Part shown: positions 36,375-45,864 of the stretch, one piece after another
How the letters are laid out: each line of letters starts with the position of its first letter
Position numbering within the stretch: the first letter of the stretch is position 1
Origin: JAMXLO01 sp963719805
GTDB taxonomy: Bacteria > Pseudomonadota > Alphaproteobacteria > Acetobacterales > Acetobacteraceae
Direction of reading: 5' to 3'
DNA: 64,000 nucleotides
Assembly (NCBI GenBank): GCA_963719805.1
Contig: CAVRDF010000002.1
Location: 124,001 to 188,000 of the forward strand
Translations under genes and position numbers: made by a program
The notes under the pieces: generated by a model
What the model was told of the DNA's origin: nothing
Database searches by the model: none
What the model saw: only the letters and a program-made list of their open reading frames with translations

Positions 36375-37760
36375 TCAGCTTCCCGCGCAACCCGGCCCTT
36401 GCTGGCTCCACGCAGACTTTTCGTGGATTGTTTTTGTGGCAGAAACGATCGCGTCAGACAGATCCTCGATGTCGGTCCGCGACATCGGGGTGGACAATGC
36501 GCCCGAGCAGTTCGGCGTGAGCAGGAAGCCGCGCTCGAGCAGCTCGAAGTGTATCTGACTGATTGCCGCCTTCTGCGCCGGCAACTGAAAGCAGCTTCTA
36601 TAGTCAACGATTGGCGTCGTGATCGGATGCAGCCGAAACAGCGAGCCGAACCCGGTCATCTGCGCCGGCAGCCGATTCCGTTTCAGCGCCTCATTCACGC
36701 GAATGCGTAAGTCCGAGCCGAGCGCGTTGAGCCGGTCAACCGCGTCGGCATCGAACGCGCGCAGTGCAACAGTCCCGGCCGCAATCGTGAGCGGGTTGGC
36801 GCTGAAGGTCCCGCCGTTGGAAACCAGTGGCTTGCCATCGGTGTGATTGAACACCGACATGTTGCGCGCCGGGCCCGCGATCGCTCCAACAGGCAATCCC
36901 CCGCCGATGATCTTGGCCAGCGCCACCAGGTCAGGTTCCAGTCCAAAGACTCCATGCGCGCCGCCGTAGCCTAAGCGGAATGCTATGACTTCATCGAGCA
37001 CAAGCAGAATGCCCAACCGGCGGCATGTGCTCTGCAGCATGTCGCGGAATTCATCGGTCGCCGGCACCATGCCGACACGCGAAGCAAGCGGGTCGAACAC
37101 CACGCAGGCAAGGCGCTGTGCATTTGCCTCAAGTAATTCACGGCAACCTTCAACATCGTTGAAGCGCAGAACCACCGTGTCCTCGACCACGGCGGGTGGC
37201 GTTCCCGCAGCATAGGCGACACCGCGTGGATGCGCGTCGCCCCAATTCGCCGGTGTGGAATCAAGACTGACCTCAACATGATCGTAAGTGCCGTGATAGG
37301 CGCCCTCGAACTTGGCAATGGCAGGGCGGCCGGTGATTCCACGCGCGGCTTTGATGGCGAACATCACGGCCTCGGTGCCCGAATTCACGAAGCGTACCTG
37401 CTCCAGCCGCGGAGCCCGCCGCCGCAACTCCTCAGCCAGTTCGGTTTCGGCCGTCGTCGGCAGGCCGAATGCGGTGCCGTTGTCTATCGCCTTGTGCAAC
37501 GCATCCACGATTGGCCTGAAGGCATGGCCGTGAATCAGCGAGAAGAAATTGTTCGCGCAGTCGAACACACGGCGGCCATCGACATCGGTCACCCAGGCAC
37601 CATCGCCGCTGAGCGCGTAGGGTGGGTGCGGTGCAAAGAAGACCGCCGCCCGCATGCTGCCACCCGGCGTGACGACTTTGGACTTTTCGAAGGCCGCTTT
37701 CGACTGAGGCCCCAGCGGAACACCCCGATTATGCGCGCGTACCTCGTCAGTTGTGCTCAT
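36375..37760 (-). CDS. Class III aminotransferase (glutamate-1-semialdehyde aminomutase-like)
   Basis: 461 residues with the start chosen at MSTTDEVRAHNRGVP behind GAGGAGCCG. The fold-type I class III pattern is clear: FVNSGTEAVMFAIKAARGIT, GAYHGTYDHVEVS, LLVLDEVIAFRLGYGGAHGV, and the PLP lysine in LVALAKIIGGGLPVGA. It resembles HemL but sits among amino-acid catabolism genes with no haem gene, so an omega- or beta-amino acid transaminase is more likely. It is 58 bases downstream of the binding-protein gene. Confidence 0.88.
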   Translation of the reverse strand: MSTTDEVRAHNRGVPLGPQSKAAFEKSKVVTPGGSMRAAVFFAPHPPYALSGDGAWVTDVDGRRVFDCANNFFSLIHGHAFRPIVDALHKAIDNGTAFGLPTTAETELAEELRRRAPRLEQVRFVNSGTEAVMFAIKAARGITGRPAIAKFEGAYHGTYDHVEVSLDSTPANWGDAHPRGVAYAAGTPPAVVEDTVVLRFNDVEGCRELLEANAQRLACVVFDPLASRVGMVPATDEFRDMLQSTCRRLGILLVLDEVIAFRLGYGGAHGVFGLEPDLVALAKIIGGGLPVGAIAGPARNMSVFNHTDGKPLVSNGGTFSANPLTIAAGTVALRAFDADAVDRLNALGSDLRIRVNEALKRNRLPAQMTGFGSLFRLHPITTPIVDYRSCFQLPAQKAAISQIHFELLERGFLLTPNCSGALSTPMSRTDIEDLSDAIVSATKTIHEKSAWSQQGPGCAGS

Positions 37761-37818
37761 CGACGGCTCCTCAGGAATAGGCGGCGTTGCATCGGTCGGA
37801 AATCCAGAGATCGCAAAT

Positions 37819-38662
37819 TCAGAAGCTGAGATCCGCTGGCACCTGTTCGCGCTTGACGCCATTCAATGCCAGCCCGGCGATCATCATCTCACGGATGTTT
37901 CCGATCCCGCGATTGAAGTCGATCCACGCATTCACCACCTCTGCGAAATCTTGTATCGGGCTCCCGCTGGATTCCATAGCAGCTTGGCAACGAGACAACG
38001 GGGGTATTCAGCAGATGGTATGGCCCCAGCGTTGGGTTCTTGCCGACCGTGCTCAGCCCTATCGTTGCGGCGAGGATTTCGGCATCGACGCGCCCAGACT
38101 GCAATGCGAGCACGCATTCATCGATCGTCTTGAAACCGTTGAGTTGCGCCTTCGGTGTGAAGCGATGCGCGCAAACGTCGTGCAGGGAACCCAGGTCAAA
38201 CGCCACCCGGATATCCGGCTTGTTCAGATCGTCCCAGGTCTTGGGATCGAAACCCGGCTTCGCCAGGCAACCGAACGGCGCCACGATATACGGCCGCGTG
38301 AAACCGATCGCCAATGCCCGCTGCGGTGTCGGGTTCAGCGCGAAGGCGATGTCGATCTTGTTGGACTGCACATCGAGTACTGAATTGCCGAACGTCGTCT
38401 CGACGAACACCAGTTCGGCGCCCCAGACATCGGCGATGCTCTTGGCCATTGCCACTGCCGCACCGGTCCACTCGCCCGTGGTGATGTCCTTGCTGAAGTA
38501 TGGCGGGCTGCCGGAAACCACGCCCATGCGCAGCTTCTTGGTCCGCGTCACTCGGTCGTGCGTGCTTTCTGCCGATTGCGCGTGCGCGGAGCCGATCATG
38601 AAGGTGGCGGGCAGGGCGGCGGCGCTGACGGCCAGACCGCGACGGGTCGGGCGATTGGTCAT
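37819..38662 (-). pseudogene. Amino-acid-type ABC substrate-binding protein (family 3), frameshifted near C-terminus
   Basis: A signal peptide (MTNRPTRRGLAVSAAALPAT, ending SAHAQ) precedes an SBP_bac_3 domain (LRMGVVSGSPPYFSKDITTG, then IDIAFALNPTPQRALAIGFT). After QREPDTRF the frame breaks. The adjacent frame continues AEVVNAWIDFNRGIGNIREM and ends VKREQVPADLSF at 37819, completing the usual C-terminus. One extra T in a TTT run near 37947 explains it. Total length would be about 280 residues. No permease or ATPase is adjacent, so it must share a transporter. Confidence 0.8.
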
Positions 38663-38689
38663 GGCTGTTTCTCCCCGGGATAGATGTCA

Positions 38690-39949
38690 TCAGGCACGAG
38701 CGAACCGGTCGATGCCGAACGGTGCCAGATCCATCGAGAGGGGTCGTCCTCCGATGAGTTCCGCCATCACCTTCCCAGTCTGCGATGCCCCGAGCAATCC
38801 TTGGTGACCATGTCCGAAGGCGACATAAACTCCGGAAACACCTGGCACGGCTCCGAGCACGGGAAGACTATCCGGGAAGCATGGACGATTGCCCATCCAT
38901 TGCGTGTAACCCTCGGTATTGAGCGACGGGAAAATCTCCCGGCCGATACGCAGGAGATTCTGCGCGCGCGCATAATTCGGTGGAGCGTCGACCTCGGCCA
39001 ATTCCACCGTCCCAGCAAGCCGGAGGCCCATCTCCATCGGCGTAACTGCCATCTTGTAATCCATCGGCAAAACCATGATGCGCGGCATGGGTCCGGGATT
39101 GGGTATCGTCACGTGGTAGCCCCGGTGGGTTTCCAGCGGCACGTCGTGTCCAAGCTGCTTGGTCAACGCTCGCGACCAGATACCAGCGGCAATGATGGTG
39201 ACTTCCGGCACGTGCCGGCCGCTACTGGTCACGATCGCGCTCAAACCCGCCGGGCCCATCTCAAATCCCCGCACGTCCTCGCGTAGCAATGTGCCGCCAC
39301 GGCGCACAAAGTTTTCCGCCAAGCCCTGCACCAGCCCGAACGGGTTCTTGCAATGTCCGTGATCAGGAATGAAGTGCGCGGCCGCGAAGATCGGCGCCAG
39401 CGACGGCTCGAGCTGACGGATCTCATCCGCATTCAGGATATCGACACGCAGGCCAGTGGCACGCTTCAGATTGATCCCGAACTCGTCGTGCTCAAGCCCG
39501 TCCCGGCTCTTATACACAAACAACTGCCCGGTCTGATGGAACAGGTGCTCGAGCCCGGCGTCCTTCAACAGTGGGCGATAGGCCTCGAACGTCGGCATGT
39601 TGAGTGCAGCGAGTGCCTTCGAGATCCGCTCCACCCGATCGCGCCGGCCCGCGCGAAGAAACTTGATCAGCCATGGCAGCACGTGCGGTGCATAGGACCA
39701 ACGCAGATAAAGCGGGCCGTTCGGATCGAGCAGCCATTTCGGAATGTCCTTCCACATTCCGGGATAGGCGACCGGAACCACCGAAGCCGGGCTGATGCCG
39801 CCGGTATTGCCGAAGGAGGTCGCCTCGCCAGGTCCGGCGCGGTCGATCAACGTCACCTTATGACCGTCGCGCAGCAGATAATTGGCGCACACCGTGCCGA
39901 CAATTCCGGCGCCGACGACAGTAATATTCCGCTTCGCCGCATCACTCAT
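38690..39949 (-). CDS. FAD-dependent D-amino-acid dehydrogenase-like oxidase (DadA/DAO family)
   Basis: 419 residues with FAD-binding ITVVGAGIVGTVCANYLLRD at the N-terminus and the DAO-domain end GVYVAFGHGHQGLLGASQTG. In DadA this enzyme deaminates D-amino acids and feeds electrons to the respiratory chain. It shares an ATGA overlap with the GMC gene upstream, and the binding protein follows 27 bases downstream. Glycine or sarcosine oxidase-like activity is also possible. Confidence 0.9.
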   Translation of the reverse strand: MSDAAKRNITVVGAGIVGTVCANYLLRDGHKVTLIDRAGPGEATSFGNTGGISPASVVPVAYPGMWKDIPKWLLDPNGPLYLRWSYAPHVLPWLIKFLRAGRRDRVERISKALAALNMPTFEAYRPLLKDAGLEHLFHQTGQLFVYKSRDGLEHDEFGINLKRATGLRVDILNADEIRQLEPSLAPIFAAAHFIPDHGHCKNPFGLVQGLAENFVRRGGTLLREDVRGFEMGPAGLSAIVTSSGRHVPEVTIIAAGIWSRALTKQLGHDVPLETHRGYHVTIPNPGPMPRIMVLPMDYKMAVTPMEMGLRLAGTVELAEVDAPPNYARAQNLLRIGREIFPSLNTEGYTQWMGNRPCFPDSLPVLGAVPGVSGVYVAFGHGHQGLLGASQTGKVMAELIGGRPLSMDLAPFGIDRFARA

Positions 39950-41664
39950 CGGTTTTGCTCACGCAGGATCGTGTCCGCCACTTTCTCGCCGATCATGATG
40001 GTGGAGATATTGGTGTTGGCGCACGGCACCGTCGGCATGATCGACGCATCTGCGATCCGCAGACCATCGACGCCGATGACGCGCGCGTCCGGCCCCGCGA
40101 CTGCCATTCGATCGGACGGCGAGCCCATTTTGCAGGTTCCGCAAGCATGCCAATCCCCCTGAACCCCGAGCCTGATCCATTCCGTCATCAGCTTCTCGTC
40201 GCGCATCACGTCATCCAGGCCATATTTCGCCGCAACGATGAAATTGCGCATGACGAAGTCCCGCGCAAAGCCGCCGAGGTCGAGAAACCACGCGGCGACG
40301 TCGCCCAGGATCTTGTTGCGCCGGGATTGCGTCGTCAGATTGCGCTGCATCTCTGCGTAGATGCCAGGGAAGGCGAAATGGATCATGTCCTTGGCAGGCG
40401 AGGTGTGCAGCACATCGTAGACGAAGCGCACTGCGTTGACGGTGCGCTCAAGATCCCGTGGATCGGAAAGCAGATTGAACGCAACAAGCGGCTCCTGATG
40501 CGGATCAGTGCTCTGCAATCGAACCAGCCCGCGCGAAAATGCCTTGTTGGGTCCGAACTGGATCGTGCCGAGCTGGAATCCTACTTTCGTCCAGGCGAAG
40601 CGATTTGAAACTGAAAGCTTCATGTCCTGCGCCGGGCAGTCCGGATACCCGGAACTGAAGCGCATGCACAGCAGGAAGTTATTGCGCAGGCTTGCGGGCA
40701 ATCGTCCCTCGGGCTTGATGTGGAGCCCGATGCCAACCAGCGGATGCTCCTGCAGATTCGACCCGACGCCCGGACGATCGGCGAGAACAGGAACGCCGCA
40801 TTCCTGCAGATGTTCCCCGGGACCAATGCCGGAGCGCATCAGCAGAGCCGGCGAGTGCAGTGCGCCCGATGACACGATGATCTCGCGCCCTTCAATCCGC
40901 TCCGTGCGTCCACCGCGCGATAGCTGAACGGCGACAGCACGCTTTCCGTCAAATTCAATTCGCGCCGCGAGGCTCCGCGGGATGATATGGAGATTCTTGC
41001 GCTGCCGGGTTGCCGCATCGAGATAACCCAGTGCTGCCGAGACGCGGTGACCATAGACATTGTTTTTCGGGAACGGGAAGCAGCCGTCACCGAACTCGGC
41101 GTGGCAATCGTCGAAGTAGGGAATACCCTTGTTCCCGAAGGTCTCCCGGAAAGCGAGTGACAGTCCACCCCAGTCATTGGGGAAGGTGCGGTGGATCGGT
41201 ATCGGACCCTGCTTTCCGTGCAGCGGCCCGTCGAAATCGAGGTCGCGCTCGAGCTTTCGGAAGAACGGCAGGCAGTCCTGATAGGACCAACCGGTGGCTC
41301 CCAGGGCTTCCCATTCATCGTAATCGGATGGCAGTCCCCGGATCGCGATCTGTCCGTTGACGGTCGACCCACCGCCCATGACCCGCGCCTGCTCATAGCG
41401 CCGGGGCTTCATGAGCGCTGGAATCTCCGACGGCGCCCGATTACCGATCGGGTCCATGTAGGCCTGCAGATCGGTCCAGTAGTAATCGTCCTGGAAATAG
41501 TGCGGCAGGAACGGGAGCGAATAGATTTCGTCCGATATGTGTTCTGGCGGAGTGTCGACCCCTGCTTCCAGCAGCGCGACCGTGAAGCGGGAGTCCGCTG
41601 ACAACCGGTTGGCCAGCACACAGCCGGCGGAGCCGCCGCCGACAATCACGAAATCGTAAAGCAC
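39946..41664 (-). CDS. GMC family oxidoreductase, choline dehydrogenase-like
   Basis: 572 residues. The FAD motif is YDFVIVGGGSAGCVLANRLS, the family segment is VMGGGSTVNGQIAIRG, and the active-site His lies in WHACGTCKMG with Asn in CANTNISTIMIGEKVAD. It is longer than the other GMC enzyme at 23423 and shares no clear substrate motif with it. The neighbouring DadA-like gene and cupin suggest oxidation of an amino or thiol alcohol (inference). Confidence 0.92.
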   Translation of the reverse strand: MLYDFVIVGGGSAGCVLANRLSADSRFTVALLEAGVDTPPEHISDEIYSLPFLPHYFQDDYYWTDLQAYMDPIGNRAPSEIPALMKPRRYEQARVMGGGSTVNGQIAIRGLPSDYDEWEALGATGWSYQDCLPFFRKLERDLDFDGPLHGKQGPIPIHRTFPNDWGGLSLAFRETFGNKGIPYFDDCHAEFGDGCFPFPKNNVYGHRVSAALGYLDAATRQRKNLHIIPRSLAARIEFDGKRAVAVQLSRGGRTERIEGREIIVSSGALHSPALLMRSGIGPGEHLQECGVPVLADRPGVGSNLQEHPLVGIGLHIKPEGRLPASLRNNFLLCMRFSSGYPDCPAQDMKLSVSNRFAWTKVGFQLGTIQFGPNKAFSRGLVRLQSTDPHQEPLVAFNLLSDPRDLERTVNAVRFVYDVLHTSPAKDMIHFAFPGIYAEMQRNLTTQSRRNKILGDVAAWFLDLGGFARDFVMRNFIVAAKYGLDDVMRDEKLMTEWIRLGVQGDWHACGTCKMGSPSDRMAVAGPDARVIGVDGLRIADASIMPTVPCANTNISTIMIGEKVADTILREQNR

Positions 41665-41749
41665 TGTTTGGCTTCCCCCGCCCCGAACCGACCTCAGAGT
41701 ACGCGCGCGTAAGCTTCCTTATCGTCGCGCGCGCCAGTGCGTCTGCGTC

Positions 41750-42337
41750 TTATGCCGTCGCGGGCTGCTGCGTGCGGTCACGCCATTTCTTGGGAGTGCC
41801 GACCGAATAGCTGTGCGTTTCGGGGTCATAAAAGTGGCGATCAGCCTTCAGGCGGCCATCAACCACGGTGAGCAGGAAGCAATCGTCGGTAAGACCCATA
41901 AAGCTGTGGATCTCGATCGGCGGCACCATGACGGTGATGTCCCCGCGCTCGAGCACGCTATCCTCGATGACTGCCAGTTCCGCATGCTCCGGACGCGTCT
42001 CGTCGTCGACGCGCTTATAGACGGTATGTGCCAGGCGGCCGCTGTACATGATAAGCGATTCGCATGTACCGTGATCGTGCGGCGGAAACCGGACGCCCTT
42101 TGGCATCTGGTTCAAGGTGATCTCGAGCTGTCCGTCGTAATAGATGAATTTCGAGTTATTGACGAAATTCCCCTGACGCTTGACGCCCAGATCGGTGAGA
42201 TCGGCACGCTCGATGAGCTGGCGCGTCGCGGCAAGAATTCCGTCCCGCAGAACCGCCTCGTCGCGAGAGGGGGCCTCAAACAGCCTGATCAGGCTCTGCG
42301 CGCATTCCCGAATGGCGTAATCGCGAGTGGTCGGCAT
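41750..42337 (-). CDS. Cupin protein of the cysteine dioxygenase-like group
   Basis: 195 residues. GAGGAG lies just upstream of the ATG at 42337; a longer frame reaches 42388. The cupin metal motif is RFPPHDHGTCESLIMYSG (His, His, Glu) near residues 82-99, with a second His in PPIEIHSFMGL. The arrangement resembles cysteine dioxygenase/PCO-type thiol dioxygenases, which use non-haem iron to oxidise thiols. As the first gene of the minus-strand amino-acid cluster it may process an amino thiol. Confidence 0.75.
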   Translation of the reverse strand: MPTTRDYAIRECAQSLIRLFEAPSRDEAVLRDGILAATRQLIERADLTDLGVKRQGNFVNNSKFIYYDGQLEITLNQMPKGVRFPPHDHGTCESLIMYSGRLAHTVYKRVDDETRPEHAELAVIEDSVLERGDITVMVPPIEIHSFMGLTDDCFLLTVVDGRLKADRHFYDPETHSYSVGTPKKWRDRTQQPATA

Positions 42338-42672
42338 TTTGAACTCCTCAGACAAAGACTGTGTCGAGCGGTGGTCTCGACTCATCAAAAATCAGCCGGG
42401 ATCGCGAGCGTCGCCCCAAGGACGCCGGTCACCCTAAGCCTACGATAGGCGTGTTCCATCGCCCCGGCGAGTCGGGCGGGAACTCTTTCGCGCTGACACT
42501 CGTAAAGGTTGTTCTCTGGCCGGACGGGCCGGCGCAATGCGTCCGACAGTTTCAGAATGTGTCTGCGAACTTTACATATCTCGCGCGCAACCAAATTTCC
42601 GCGCCGCCAAGTCGATGATTTCTTTGAAAAATACGGAATGGCATCGAACTTGCTTTGTAACGGTTCGCGGGT
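42338..42672. other. Intergenic region between divergent genes
   Basis: About 335 bases with no gene I can support. A short minus-strand frame at 42385-42594 has no ribosome site and no recognisable protein features, so I do not call it. The right end becomes AT-richer (TTTCTTTGAAAAATA near 42620) before the promoter-like site at 42673. It should contain the control elements of both the cupin operon and the PEP-CTERM gene. Confidence 0.5.
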
Positions 42673-42702
42673 TTGACGCCTGCGCGACGAGAAACCTTAA
42701 AC
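42673..42702 (+). promoter_or_regulatory. Candidate sigma70-type promoter for the PEP-CTERM gene
   Basis: TTGACG at 42673-42678 and TTAAAC at 42697-42702 with an 18-base spacer, 22 bases before the start codon. The -35 is close to consensus; the -10 is weak. The identification rests on sequence only. Confidence 0.3.
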
Positions 42703-42723
42703 ATAAGTTCACGCAGAGGTAGC

Positions 42724-43518
42724 ATGCAACTCTCGACATTACTCAGGACCACGACGGTCCTTGGGGCACTTGCCCTGACTCCAATAGCGGCCCACGCGGG
42801 CAGCTTTATCAATGGTGGCTTTGAAAACGGCAACTCCAGCGGCTGGACAGTCGGTGGTGGCTTTCGTGGCGGTGTGCTTAATCCGCTGAGCCCGTCCGAC
42901 TTCCTGCCGGGCGGCTCGCACTACGATTCCGGTATTGCTGGCTCGCACTCAAGCATCATCGGTTCCGGTTACACCGATCCGAACGTCGGCTCGGTCATTG
43001 GTTCGACGGTCTACTCCGGAAATTATTCGTGGCGCGTCGAGGACACTACATTCGGCGGCTACGCGTCGGTCATTAGCCAGCGCGTGGACAACTACACCGA
43101 CGCGAACATCTTCTTCGCCTGGAAGGCGGTGTTGCTCGGTGCGCACGACGCTTCCGAGTCGGCCACGATGGTCATCTCGCTCATGGACCTCACGACTGGC
43201 ACCGAGGTTATCCGGCGCGAGTACAACGCGGCAGCCGGCGGCGGTGGCGTGGACCCGCGCTTCTCGTTGTTCAATGACAACTATTACACTGCAGCGTGGC
43301 AGATCGAGGATCTCACGATCGATGCCTCCTCGTTGGGGCATGACTTCATGTTGACCGTGCTGGGCTCGGACTGCTCGCCGACCGGGCACTGGGGATACGT
43401 CTATCTGGACGGCTTCGGAGCGGCTCCCCCGCCGCCGAGTGTTCCAGAGCCCGCGACGATGGCGGTGCTTGGCACCGGCTTGCTCGGGCTCGCTGCGGCA
43501 CGTCGTAAGCGTCGCTAG
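42724..43518 (+). CDS. PEP-CTERM sorting-domain protein
   Basis: 264 residues. The signal peptide is MQLSTLLRTTTVLGALALTP with cleavage near AHA-GS. The C-terminus has the exosortase signal VPEPATMAVLGTGLLGLAA followed by RRKRR. The body, starting GSFINGGFENGNSSGWTVGG, is a carbohydrate-binding-like jellyroll, with WGYVYLDGFGAAPP before the tail. Such proteins are exported, cut by an exosortase and displayed or released with exopolysaccharide. No exosortase gene is in this window. A second PEP-CTERM protein lies at 49546. Confidence 0.92.
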   Translation: MQLSTLLRTTTVLGALALTPIAAHAGSFINGGFENGNSSGWTVGGGFRGGVLNPLSPSDFLPGGSHYDSGIAGSHSSIIGSGYTDPNVGSVIGSTVYSGNYSWRVEDTTFGGYASVISQRVDNYTDANIFFAWKAVLLGAHDASESATMVISLMDLTTGTEVIRREYNAAAGGGGVDPRFSLFNDNYYTAAWQIEDLTIDASSLGHDFMLTVLGSDCSPTGHWGYVYLDGFGAAPPPPSVPEPATMAVLGTGLLGLAAARRKRR

Positions 43519-43578
43519 GAGGAAACGGCGGCGAGCCATATACTGGCTCGCCGCTGACCGGCGTTGGGACACATCACC

Positions 43579-45130
43579 ATGGGCGATCTTACCACCCGCG
43601 CCCACGCCGCGTTGCAACGTGACGATCTCGCCGAGGCCGCGATTTGGTTCGAGCGAGCGCTTGCAAACGATCCGAGCGACGCCACCATACGTGTCTGGCT
43701 GGGACAGTGCCTCTGCGGGATCGGCCGCCGCTTTGAGGGCTGCGCACTGTTGCGCGACGCGGGTGCCGCGCTGCTCCAGATCGCCAACGGGCCCGAGCAC
43801 GTCCCGATGCTGCTCGAACTTGCGAATGAACTGCAGCACTGGAGCGACTTCCCGGGCAGCCTGCCGCTCGCCGAGGCGGCGATTCGACTTGATCCTGCGA
43901 GTGCCGAGGGACACCGCACAATCGCACTCTCGCATGGCCAATTGAACCGTCCCGCCGAGGCTGCGAGATCGGCCGGCGAGGCATTGCGGCTCGCACCCGG
44001 CGATGCCGGTCTCGGCGTGCTGACTGCGAGCCTCGTAGCCGATGCCGGACAGCACGCGCAGGCACAGTCTCGGCTCGACACGATGCTCACCGAAGGTCTC
44101 GCACCCAGCGAGGCATTCCGAGCGCACAAGGAACTCGCACGCGTGTTCGATCGCCTTGGGGCGTTCGCCGAGGTCTTTCCGCATCTGCGCGCTGCCGCCG
44201 CACTCGCGCGGGAGGTTCCGGAAATAGCGGGACTTCAGCCTCGATGCGATGCCCGCGATTGTCCGCGAGAATCGTGCTGCCTTCGACCAGCGGACGTTGA
44301 CGCGCTGGTCAGCGGAGAATCTGCCGCAGGAGCGACCGCCACCGGTCTTCCTCGTCGGCTTCATGCGCTCGGGCACCACTCTGACGCAGCAAGTGCTCGC
44401 CGCGCACCCCGATGCTTTCGTGTCCGACGAAGTCGATCTTGTGAGCGCAACATTGCGCGAACTGCACCGTATCGTCCCCGGCCGTATGTCAACCGCTGAG
44501 AAACTGCGCCGGCTGGACCGCTCCGGTGTCGTGGCGCTGCGTGGCTTTTATTGGCAGAGGGCACACGACCGTCACGGCCCGATCGCCGCCCCTGTCTTCA
44601 TCGACAAATTCACCATGAACGTCGTCGATGCCGGTTTCATCGGCACGATCTTTCCCGATGCCAGGCTGATCTTTGTTCAACGCGATCCGCGTGACGTTTG
44701 CCTGAGCAGCCATATGCAACTGATGATGCCGACGCTCACCACCGTTCAGTTGCTCGACTGGGAGCGCACTGTGCGCTTCTACGCGCAGGTGATGGAATGG
44801 TGGCTGTACATCCGGCCGCTGTTGCCGATGCCGGTACTCGACTTCCGCTACGAGGACGCGGTCTCCAACTTCGAACCGACCTTCCGTCGCGTACTGGAAT
44901 TTTCGGGTCTCGCCTGGGATCCGCGCGTCGCCGCCTTCCACGAGCGCGCGCAAGGCCGCTTCATCGCGAGCCCTAGTCGTGGCCAGGTAGCCCGCCCGCT
45001 CTACGCTTCCTCGGTGGCACGTTGGCAGCACTATGCGGCGGAGTTCGCGCCGCTGGCGGGCGTGCTACAGCCATATGTTGCGGCGTTTGGGTATGAGCAA
45101 CAGGTGGACGTCGAAGCCAAGCGCCGCTGA
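43579..45130 (+). pseudogene. TPR-sulfotransferase fusion protein, frameshifted
   Basis: The N-terminal half (frame of 43579) contains at least four TPR-like helical repeats (AAIWFERALANDPSDATIRV; LPLAEAAIRLDPASAEGHR). After EVPEI near 44222 the sulfotransferase continues in the next frame: RDFSLDAMPAIVRENRAAFD, the 5-prime PAPS loop VGFMRSGTTLTQQVLAAHP, and the 3-prime phosphate motif FVQRDPRDVCLSSH. One extra base, perhaps a G in ATAGCGGGA, explains the break. The full protein is about 517 residues. It would transfer sulfate from PAPS to a glycan or protein. Confidence 0.82.
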
Positions 45131-45150
45131 CAGGGCGTGTGCAGCGCAGC

Positions 45151-45864
45151 CTATTGCACTGCTCGAATGTACAATACGCGGCTCTGGTCCAATGACAGCG
45201 ACGGCTGACCGCAAGCGTCATCGCCACAGTCCGACGCATTGAGCCGGTCGCGGCCAGTGATGTCGTAGACATCGAACCCGCGTCCTCCCCGCTCGGAGCG
45301 CGCCACCACCAGCCGCCGATCGGCACCATACGGCCGATCCTCTTGCAGCAGGAGCGAAACACGGTTCCGGTCCTCGTCGGTTGTGCCTGGTGGCAAAATC
45401 GAAAGTTCGCCAGCACGCGTCAGCAGCGCGGGTCGTGCGCCTGTTGAGTCCTGCACCAGGCCCAGGATCGTGTTGTCCGGTGCGACACCGATCAGCTTGC
45501 GCCACGCTGCCTTCGGTCCGACCTTGGTTTCAACTCCATCCGGCACGCTGATCGCTACAACGTCGCCGTCATGCAAGGCGAAGACCACCCGAGAGTCGGA
45601 GCCCTGTACGGGCCAGGCGAGCGCGGTGCCGGCCCCCACTTTCGTACGCGTGTGGCTTCGCACGTCGAACTGCCAGACAGCGCCGCGGTCCGGTCCCCCG
45701 CTCAACGTGCCAATCGCTCGAAACGTCAGGTGCAGGGCCTCGATCCCGCTCCAGAACATATGCTCGAGACCGCCCGCTGCCGCTTGTGGCGCGGTCGCCT
45801 GGGCCATGGCACCGGAGACGTGGAGAACGGTTACTGCGAGCGCAGCGACGAATCGGCCGGACAT
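45151..45864 (-). CDS. Secreted protein of unknown function (beta-propeller-like), third gene of the CHAT operon
   Basis: 237 residues with signal peptide MSGRFVAALAVTVLHVSGAM, cleaved near AMAQ. The mature part has short strand-turn repeats (GGPDRGAVWQFDVRSHTRTK, DSRVVFALHDGDVVAISVPD) resembling WD40/propeller blades, but a family is not clear. Its start lies 34 bases inside the end of the membrane-protein gene, indicating translational coupling with it and, through it, the CHAT protease gene. Predicted location: periplasm. Confidence 0.65.
   Translation of the reverse strand: MSGRFVAALAVTVLHVSGAMAQATAPQAAAGGLEHMFWSGIEALHLTFRAIGTLSGGPDRGAVWQFDVRSHTRTKVGAGTALAWPVQGSDSRVVFALHDGDVVAISVPDGVETKVGPKAAWRKLIGVAPDNTILGLVQDSTGARPALLTRAGELSILPPGTTDEDRNRVSLLLQEDRPYGADRRLVVARSERGGRGFDVYDITGRDRLNASDCGDDACGQPSLSLDQSRVLYIRAVQ

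Noticed and set aside
42385..42594. Short minus-strand frame ahead of the cupin gene
   Set aside because: No ribosome site, no recognisable protein properties; likely chance.
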